DNA of 19,599 nt from CAG-841 sp963656825 (GTDB taxonomy: Bacteria; Bacillota; Clostridia; Oscillospirales; CAG-272): the NCBI GenBank assembly GCA_963656825.1, contig CAVKJG010000036.1:1-19599 (forward strand), written 5' to 3'. The number at the start of each line of letters is the position of its first letter. Position 1 is the stretch's first letter. A model generated the notes under the pieces. It was not told the origin of the DNA, did no database searches, and worked only from the letters and a program-made list of their open reading frames with translations. Of this stretch, positions 14,657 to 19,599 are shown one piece after another. The position numbers and the translations under genes are program-made.

Positions 14657-14989
14657 ATGCTTGAATTTTTATCCGGATACGCGCCTTTGATAATAGCCGT
14701 CGCAGTTCTTGCGGCGCTTATTATAATACTTGCGAAAAAGGGTATGAAAAGAGAGGCGAAAGCCGTTGTGCTTTCGCTTGTAGCCGCTGCCGAGCAGCGT
14801 TTCGGCGGCGGAACGGGAGAAATAAAATATTCGGCTGTGGCAGCCGCTCTGTATCAGCGACTGCCGTCGGCGGCAAGAATACTGCTCGACGAAAAAACAA
14901 TATCGCGCCTTATAGAAGACGCGGTACAAAAGCTGAAAAAATATCTTTCTCCGGAAAACGATGCCGCAGGCACGGAGGATGGCGTATAA
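14657..14989 (+). CDS. LLH-like phage holin
   Basis: A 110-residue protein with one N-terminal membrane helix (about 8-27), a basic KKGMKREAK stretch just inside, and a C-terminal region with A-E-Q-R-F-G-G-G-T-G-E-I-K-Y (45-58) and I-x-R-L-I-E-D-A-V-Q-K-L near 82-93, the pattern of phage holin superfamily 6 (LL-H type). Holins oligomerise in the cytoplasmic membrane and permeabilise it. The ATG at 14657 has GGCGGAG 8 bases upstream. An in-frame GTG at 14633, or one at 14621, would add 8 or 12 residues, and AAAGGAG precedes these. No endolysin, tail or integrase gene is nearby; the next gene is aspartate kinase, and a strong terminator follows directly. It may be a prophage remnant or a domesticated holin. 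Confidence 0.75.
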   Translation: MLEFLSGYAPLIIAVAVLAALIIILAKKGMKREAKAVVLSLVAAAEQRFGGGTGEIKYSAVAAALYQRLPSAARILLDEKTISRLIEDAVQKLKKYLSPENDAAGTEDGV

Positions 14990-14997
14990 CTGTTACG

Positions 14998-15024
14998 AAA
15001 AAACGGCGCGATGCGCCGTTTTTT
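14998..15024 (+). terminator. Strong intrinsic terminator after the holin gene
   Basis: A perfect 12-bp stem (AAAAAACGGCGC with GCGCCGTTTTTT), loop GAT, and a further CGTTTTT. It closes the two-gene holin unit 8 bases after its stop and insulates it from lysC. Confidence 0.93.
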
Positions 15025-15102
15025 CGTTTTTATGCGTCTTTTTTCCGTATGTCCGAAAGTCGTAATCTGTCATATTATAAAGCGGGAGGTGATATCTTTT
15101 CC

Positions 15103-16404
15103 GTGAAAAACAAAATCAAGGCAGTCAAATTCGGCGGAAGCTCGCTTTGCGACGCCCGCGGCATAGACAACGCCGCAAAAATAGTGCAATCGGACAGCTC
15201 AAGACGGTATATAGCCGTAAGCGCGCCGGGAAAACGCTTTCCGGACGACGAAAAAATAACCGATATGCTGTATCGCGCATTCACGTCCGACGGGGAGGAA
15301 TTTTGCAGAATACTCGAAAAAATAAAAGCCCGTTTCGACGGAATAATATCGGAGCTTTCCCTGCCGATGTCGCTCGATTGCGAATTTTCCGAGCTTGTAT
15401 ACGGCAGAAAAAATTATTTCGGCAGAGATTATTTCGCCTCGCGCGGAGAATATTTCTGCGCGAAAATATTTTCGGCGTATCTCGGGTTCGATTTCATAGA
15501 CGCGGCGCGGTGCATATGCTTCGGAGAGGACGGCGCGTTTCTGCCGGAGCTTACAAAGCTCCGCACAGCCGCCGAGCTTTCCGGCTCGGCTCACGCCGTA
15601 GTTCCGGGCTTTTACGGCAGTATGCCCGGCGGAACGCTCAAAACCTTTGAGCGCGGCGGCTCGGATATAACGGGCGCCGTGCTTGCCTGTGCCGCAGGCT
15701 GCGACGAATACGAAAACTGGACCGACGTGACGGGATTTATGTCTGCCGATCCGAAAACGGTTGACAATCCGAAAACTATAAGTATAATAACATATAAAGA
15801 GCTTCGCCGCCTTTCGTTTATGGGCGCGGGGGTGCTTCACGAGGATTCCGTTATCCCGCTTATGAGCGACAGAATTCCCGTAATAATAAAAAATACTCTC
15901 GACCCCGCCGCGCCGGGAACGCGCGTGGTCGCCGTCCGCGACGGAAAAAGCGACGGAATATGCGGTATAGCCGGAAAAAAGGGCTTTTGCACTCTGCGGA
16001 TATGTAAAACCAAAATCGGAGCTACCGCGGCGGACGCAACCGATATTCTCCGCGTGCTTTCGCAGAGAGGAATCTCTCCCGTGAGTATTTCCTACGGTAT
16101 AGACTGCATATCCCTCACGCTTCCGAGGGCGGAGGTCGCCTGCAGAGAGGATTATATCCGAAGCGAAATATGCGCCTGCACACAGCCCGAAAGCGTGACA
16201 AAAGGCTCGGACTGCGCGCTTATAGCGATAGTCGGCGCCGATCCGAAAAGCCGCCTTTCCGATATTTTTTCCGCGCTCGATAAAGAAAAAATCGCCGTCA
16301 CATCGGCGGATGCAGGCTCGGGCGACGGCGGAATTACCTTGGGCGTGGACGAAAATAACCTCGACCGCGCGATAAAAGCTCTTTATGCAAAACTTATAAA
16401 ATGA
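15103..16404 (+). CDS. lysC: Aspartate kinase
   Basis: A 433-residue enzyme catalysing phosphorylation of L-aspartate, the first step to lysine, threonine, methionine and diaminopimelate (needed for cell wall and spore dipicolinate). The N-terminal kinase domain shows KFGGSS, the ERGGSDITGA nucleotide/aspartate site and DVTGFMSADP. The C-terminal third carries ACT-type regulatory repeats (around residues 295-430), so feedback control by an amino acid is likely; which one cannot be told. The length resembles the YclM-type monofunctional enzymes. I placed the start at GTG 15103: GGGAGGTGAT lies upstream at good spacing and the protein then begins right before KAVKFGG. There is no lysine riboswitch in the short leader (15025-15102) and no clear -35 box. 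Confidence 0.93.
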   Translation: MKNKIKAVKFGGSSLCDARGIDNAAKIVQSDSSRRYIAVSAPGKRFPDDEKITDMLYRAFTSDGEEFCRILEKIKARFDGIISELSLPMSLDCEFSELVYGRKNYFGRDYFASRGEYFCAKIFSAYLGFDFIDAARCICFGEDGAFLPELTKLRTAAELSGSAHAVVPGFYGSMPGGTLKTFERGGSDITGAVLACAAGCDEYENWTDVTGFMSADPKTVDNPKTISIITYKELRRLSFMGAGVLHEDSVIPLMSDRIPVIIKNTLDPAAPGTRVVAVRDGKSDGICGIAGKKGFCTLRICKTKIGATAADATDILRVLSQRGISPVSISYGIDCISLTLPRAEVACREDYIRSEICACTQPESVTKGSDCALIAIVGADPKSRLSDIFSALDKEKIAVTSADAGSGDGGITLGVDENNLDRAIKALYAKLIK

Positions 16405-16416
16405 GGAATGTAAAAA

Positions 16417-17025
16417 ATGAAGAACGAACGTCTGTTTGCAATGGTGAAGCTTGCAATGCTTGTGGCACTGCTTATGATATTCTGCTTCACCCCGATCGGA
16501 TTTCTGAAAATAGGCATAGTCGAAATAACCTTTAATATGATACCCATCGTCATAGGCGCGATAGTTATCGGTCCGGCGGCAGGAGCGTTTCTCGGCGCAC
16601 TGTTCGGTGCGGCAAGCTTCTGGCAATGCTTCGGACAGAGCACGTTCGGAGTGCTCCTTTTCGGTGTAAATCCGTTTTTTACGGCTATCATCTGCTTTGT
16701 GCCGAGAATCCTTGCCGGACTTCTTCCGGGACTTATCTTCCGCGCAATGACAAGAAAAAAGGACAGCATCACCGCATATTTTGTCGCCGCGGCTGTCGGC
16801 TCTCTTACAAACACCGTTCTTTTTGTCGGCGGCTTCTGCCTGCTTTTCAAAGACACAATGCTCGGTATGGCAGACGATAAAGGACTTTCTCCGCTTGCGT
16901 TTATAGCAACCGCTTTTCTCTTCAACGCCGCGATAGAGCTTATCGCAAACACGGCGATAGCGACCGCCGTTTCAAAGGCGGTGACAAAAGCCGAAAAGTC
17001 CAAATCGAAGGAATATACAAAATAA
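16417..17025 (+). CDS. ECF transporter substrate-binding (S) component
   Basis: A 202-residue integral membrane protein with about six helices, matching the S-component fold of energy-coupling-factor vitamin importers. The N-terminal helix (KLAMLVALLMIFCFTPIG), the loop IVEITFNMIPIVIGAIVIGPAAG and the small-residue-rich GAFLGALFGAAS are typical. It would dock to a shared EcfA-A'-T module encoded elsewhere. It resembles PanT-like pantothenate S components in its N-terminal half, but the substrate is not proven by sequence. It starts at ATG 16417, 12 bases after lysC, so it is probably co-transcribed with it; pantothenate contains aspartate-derived beta-alanine, which makes the pairing sensible but not conclusive. 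Confidence 0.8.
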   Translation: MKNERLFAMVKLAMLVALLMIFCFTPIGFLKIGIVEITFNMIPIVIGAIVIGPAAGAFLGALFGAASFWQCFGQSTFGVLLFGVNPFFTAIICFVPRILAGLLPGLIFRAMTRKKDSITAYFVAAAVGSLTNTVLFVGGFCLLFKDTMLGMADDKGLSPLAFIATAFLFNAAIELIANTAIATAVSKAVTKAEKSKSKEYTK

Positions 17026-17052
17026 AGGCGGCGCGACCCTTGGTTCACCGCT

Positions 17053-17082
17053 GAAAAAAGCCTCTTACGAGAGGCTTTTTTC
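17053..17082. terminator. Bidirectional intrinsic terminator
   Basis: A perfect 13-bp stem (GAAAAAAGCCTCT with AGAGGCTTTTTTC) and a TACG loop. It has T runs on both strands and serves the ECF component gene (plus) and the converging deacetylase (minus), whose stop codon (17065-17067) begins at the last stem base and extends into the loop. Confidence 0.92.
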
Positions 17083-17766
17083 TCTTATCAGCTCCGAAAC
17101 CGTCACAAATTCGTACCCCTCGGAAATAAGATACGGCAAAAGAATTTTAAGCGCGTCCAAGGTGTGCGCGCCGTCGCGCGTGAAATCATGAAAAAGAATT
17201 ATACTTCCGTCGCGCACGTTTTTCTTTACGTTAGCCACTATTTCGTCGGTTTTTGAAAGCGCCCAGTCGCGCGTATCGACGTTCCATAAAACAACGTCGC
17301 ATCCGCAGGCGCGCGCAAGCTCTACGGTAGACGAAGAATACGAGCCCTCGGGCGGACGGAAAAGCACGGGCGATTTTCCCGTTATGCTTTTTATCATATC
17401 GGAAGCCGCCGTTATTTCGCATTTTCCCTCGCCCTCCCTGCATTTTCTCATCGCCCTGTGATGATAGGTGTGATTTCCTATTTCGTGACCCTCCGCCGCC
17501 TCGCGCATTATAAGATCGGGATAATATTTTGCGTTTTCGCCCACGACAAAAAACGTGGCGCGAGCCGAATATTCGGCAAGAAGGTCGAGTATTTCCGCCG
17601 TCTTTTTCGGATGAGGACCGTCATCAAAGGTTATGGCAATACGTTTTCCGCAACCGTCGGCTCCGGAGTATATAACATTGCCGGAAGCCTCTGCCTGAAT
17701 GCACAGCAGCGCCGCAAAGACAACCGCAAACAAAACACAGAAAAACCGTTTGAATAAATTTTTCAT
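17065..17766 (-). CDS. Polysaccharide deacetylase (NodB domain), exported
   Basis: A 233-residue protein with a signal peptide (about 1-27, ending AEA) and a NodB homology domain. All five catalytic motifs are visible: TFDDGPHP (46-53), H99-T-x-x-H103, RPPEGSY, DTRDW and LFHD. Such enzymes remove N-acetyl groups from peptidoglycan or other amino-sugar polymers outside the membrane. The substrate is unknown. The ATG at 17766 lies 3 bases after the pdaA stop, so the two form one unit; the second gene may assist in spore cortex or cell wall modification. Ribosome binding is weak, which suggests coupled translation. Confidence 0.92.
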   Translation of the reverse strand: MKNLFKRFFCVLFAVVFAALLCIQAEASGNVIYSGADGCGKRIAITFDDGPHPKKTAEILDLLAEYSARATFFVVGENAKYYPDLIMREAAEGHEIGNHTYHHRAMRKCREGEGKCEITAASDMIKSITGKSPVLFRPPEGSYSSSTVELARACGCDVVLWNVDTRDWALSKTDEIVANVKKNVRDGSIILFHDFTRDGAHTLDALKILLPYLISEGYEFVTVSELIREKSLS

Positions 17767-17769
17767 AAA

Positions 17770-18555
17770 TCAGTCTGTCCCGCCGGATGAAAACAGCTCG
17801 TCGAGCGTGCCGAAGCGATAGCCGTCGTTTTCAAGCGCCGTAAGAAGCCCGTCAAGAATGTCGGCGTTCGTTTTTGACGTGGGGTGCAGAAGTATCACCG
17901 CGCCGTTATGAATATTGTCCAGAATAAGCTTTTTTGCCTTTTCCGGCTCGGGCTGACGGTTATTGTCCCAATCGGCATAGGCAAGACTCCACAGCACCGT
18001 TTTGTATCCGAGCTCCTGCGCCCATTTCAGATTTTCCTCGGAAAATCTGCCCTCGGGCGGACGGTAATATTTTTTTACTGTGACGCCTGTCTGCTCCGAT
18101 ACGGTGCTTTCCAGCTTTTCAAGCTCCGAAGCGAATTCTTCCCTTGAAAGCTTCGTCATATCCTTGTGCCGCGCCGTATGATTGCACACGAAATGTCCGT
18201 CGTCCTCCATTCTTTTTACAAGCTCGCCCGACCGCTTTGCAAGATTGTCAAGTATAAAAAACGCTCCCTTTGCGTTATGCTCCCTGAGCGTGTCGAGAAT
18301 TCTCTCCACGTTTCCGTTTTCGTAGCCTGCGTCAAAGGTGAGATAAACCACCTTGTCATCGGGATCTTTGCCTATATACGCACCGTCGTATTTTTCAATG
18401 AACGCCATATTGCTTTCGGCGCTCGGACGGACGTGATCCTTGCAGCGCCGGCAATACCAGCTGAAAGAGTTTTCCGCGCAAACGGCAATCGCGCCCGAAA
18501 AACAGGTGATTGCCGCAATCGTCGCGCAAAGAAAAGCTTTTATATTTCTTTTCAT
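17770..18555 (-). CDS. pdaA: PdaA-like muramic-delta-lactam de-N-acetylase
   Basis: A 261-residue exported deacetylase. The signal peptide (about 1-27) is followed by F-S-W-Y-C-R-R-C-K-D-H and a NodB domain with the PdaA hallmark YLTFDAGYENG (71-81; Asp75), H126/H130 (NHTARH), RPPEG (165-169), SLAYADW and LLHPTSK. In Bacillus, PdaA deacetylates N-acetylmuramic acid so that muramic-delta-lactam forms in the spore cortex, which is needed for germination. The CxxC (35, 38) in the segment before the domain is uncommon as far as I recall. The ATG at 18555 has AAAGGAG 10 bases upstream. It supports a spore-forming host. The symbol is assigned by motif similarity. Confidence 0.9.
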   Translation of the reverse strand: MKRNIKAFLCATIAAITCFSGAIAVCAENSFSWYCRRCKDHVRPSAESNMAFIEKYDGAYIGKDPDDKVVYLTFDAGYENGNVERILDTLREHNAKGAFFILDNLAKRSGELVKRMEDDGHFVCNHTARHKDMTKLSREEFASELEKLESTVSEQTGVTVKKYYRPPEGRFSEENLKWAQELGYKTVLWSLAYADWDNNRQPEPEKAKKLILDNIHNGAVILLHPTSKTNADILDGLLTALENDGYRFGTLDELFSSGGTD

Positions 18556-18587
18556 AAATATTTTTCTCCTTTCGGTTTTTACAACCT

Positions 18588-18617
18588 TAATTTCCGCAGA
18601 AAAAAGCGGTTTAATAC
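18588..18617 (-). promoter_or_regulatory. Possible forespore (sigma-G-like) promoter of pdaA
   Basis: On the minus strand, GTATT (18613-18617) and GAAATTA (18588-18594) are 18 bases apart. This partly matches the sigma-G pattern GYATR-N18-CATnnTA. Bacillus pdaA is sigma-G dependent, which makes the weak match more plausible. Confidence 0.3.
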
Positions 18618-18657
18618 CTGAAATTTATTCCTTTGCGGCAAAAAGTCTGCTCCGCTA

Positions 18658-18686
18658 TTGAAAAAATCAAAGCAAAGTCTTATAAT
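18658..18686 (+). promoter_or_regulatory. Sigma-A promoter of trmL
   Basis: TTGAAA (18658-18663), a 17-base spacer and TATAAT (18681-18686). The predicted start is near 18693, about 30 bases before the TTG start of trmL. Confidence 0.85.
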
Positions 18687-18722
18687 AAAATAAAAATCGG
18701 TTTCCGAAAGAAGTGATGAATT

Positions 18723-19226
18723 TTGATAAATATAGTTCTCGTTGAGCCGGAAATTCCGCAGAACACGGGAAACATCGCGCGAACCTGCTCCGCGACGGGA
18801 GCGTCGCTGCACCTTGTAAAGCCTCTCGGCTTTGAAATAGACGACAGAAAAATGAAGCGTGCCGGACTCGATTACTGGGACGAGCTTGACATTCATTATT
18901 ACGAAAATCTTGATGAATTTATGGCGATGCACGGAAATGACGAGCTTTGGTATTTTTCAACGAAATCGTCGGGAAATTACTCTGATATCACATACGGCGA
19001 GGACGTTTATCTCGTGTTCGGCAAAGAAACGAAAGGCTTGCCCGAAGAGCTGCTTTGCGCCCGTCCCGAAAGATGCGTAAGAATTCCGATGCGCGAAAAC
19101 AAGCGCAGTCTCAATCTTTCAAACAGCGTTGCGATCGGAGTTTACGAGGTTCTGCGCCAGAAAAATTTTGCAGGTCTTGTTTCGGACGGCAAACGCATTT
19201 CTCAGCTTACGGGAAAAGGAGAATAA
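18723..19226 (+). CDS. trmL: TrmL, tRNA (cytidine/uridine-34 2'-O)-methyltransferase
   Basis: A 167-residue SPOUT-class methyltransferase that methylates the wobble ribose of tRNA-Leu species using S-adenosylmethionine. Diagnostic motifs are NIVLVEPEIPQNTGNIAR at the N terminus, AGLDYWD near 40-47, FGKETKGLPEELL and, at the knot, IPMRENKRSLNLSNSVAI. The start is TTG 18723: an in-frame stop precedes it by two codons, leaving only ATT as an alternative, and AAGAAGTGAT upstream resembles a Shine-Dalgarno. It is divergent from pdaA and followed by the partial gene at 19248. Confidence 0.95.
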   Translation: MINIVLVEPEIPQNTGNIARTCSATGASLHLVKPLGFEIDDRKMKRAGLDYWDELDIHYYENLDEFMAMHGNDELWYFSTKSSGNYSDITYGEDVYLVFGKETKGLPEELLCARPERCVRIPMRENKRSLNLSNSVAIGVYEVLRQKNFAGLVSDGKRISQLTGKGE

Positions 19227-19247
19227 CCGCAGTGAAAGGAATTTTTC

Positions 19248-19599
19248 ATGGAAATATTACATAAAACCATACGTCGCGAGCCTTGGGCAAGAGTTCTGAA
19301 AAGAACGCAGGTGTTCTTTTCCGCCGAAAACGGAGGCGCGGTGTCGCTTCTTCGGTTTGACAGGCTTTCTTCGCCCATAATCCGCGACTACGGAGACGGG
19401 CTTTCCGGCACTGTCGCCGAGGAGGGCGGATACTGGCTTCAGCTCGCCTACGACGGCGATAATTATTGGTACACCGCTTATTTTGATCCAAGCGGAAGCT
19501 TCCGTCAGGTATATATCGACATAACGGGCGGAAACGATTGCAAAAGCGCAGAAACCGCCTGCTTTGACGATCTCTTCTCCGATATTGTTTATACGGCGG
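19248..19599 (+). CDS. DUF402-like protein, partial (3' end beyond window)
   Basis: An ATG at 19248 (AAAGGA upstream) opens a frame of 117 codons that runs off the window. The visible part begins MEILHKTIRREPWARV and later has Y-W-Y-T-A-Y-F-D, V-Y-I-D-I and D-D-L-F-S-D-I-V-Y, which resembles the DUF402 pattern of aromatic residues and paired aspartates. DUF402 proteins include metal-dependent nucleotide phosphatases and RNA-linked proteins; no function can be set here. It lies 21 bases after trmL and is probably co-transcribed with it. Confidence 0.6.
   Translation, partial: MEILHKTIRREPWARVLKRTQVFFSAENGGAVSLLRFDRLSSPIIRDYGDGLSGTVAEEGGYWLQLAYDGDNYWYTAYFDPSGSFRQVYIDITGGNDCKSAETACFDDLFSDIVYTA

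Noticed and set aside
15025..15102. Lysine riboswitch or T-box before lysC
   Set aside because: The leader is only about 80 bases after the terminator and lacks the conserved elements of either class.
15199..16626. 475-codon minus-strand frame antisense to lysC
   Set aside because: It lies wholly opposite aspartate kinase and the start of the ECF gene. It has no motif.

Overview
The window reads as chromosomal DNA of a spore-forming Bacillota, most likely class Clostridia. The reasons are a SpoIIQ-like M23 protein, a PdaA-type cortex deacetylase, strong GGAGG-type ribosome binding sites, consensus sigma-A promoters, U-rich intrinsic terminators, the tig-clpP-clpX and lepB-rbgA-rnhB gene orders, and an ECF-type vitamin transporter subunit. 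I saw no rRNA, tRNA, CRISPR array, insertion sequence or transposase.

Layout. Positions 1-268 hold no gene, but carry two leftward promoters for something beyond the edge. Then, all on the minus strand: a SpoIIQ-like gene (316-1008) with its own forespore-like promoter and terminator; the proteostasis operon tig-clpP-clpX (4486 to 1167) behind a perfect TTGACA-17-TATAAT promoter; and a metallophosphoesterase (4562-5296). A small plus-strand DUF1540 gene (5461-5670) separates these from a long minus-strand operon running from 13945 to 5693: secA, two related membrane proteins of unknown function, lepB, rbgA, rnhB, yraN and an M19 dipeptidase. Most of its junctions overlap or are under 50 bases. 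It joins the Sec motor and a signal peptidase with ribosome assembly and RNA/DNA metabolism.

Divergent from secA is the most unusual element. A compact plus-strand unit at 14130-15024 has a LexA/SOS-box-like palindrome (CGAAC-N4-GTTCG), a strong extended -10 promoter, a leader of about 150 nt, an XhlA-like coiled-coil/one-TM protein with no ATG, GTG or TTG start (ATT inferred), an LLH-like phage holin and a strong terminator. No other phage gene is visible in the window. It looks like a stand-alone, possibly DNA-damage-inducible, membrane-permeabilising module.

To the right are aspartate kinase plus an ECF transporter S component (15103-17025, plus strand), a tandem pair of polysaccharide deacetylases including PdaA (18555 to 17065, minus), and then trmL and a partial DUF402-like gene on the plus strand. 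Codon bias leaves long open frames antisense to real genes. These were judged shadows and left out.
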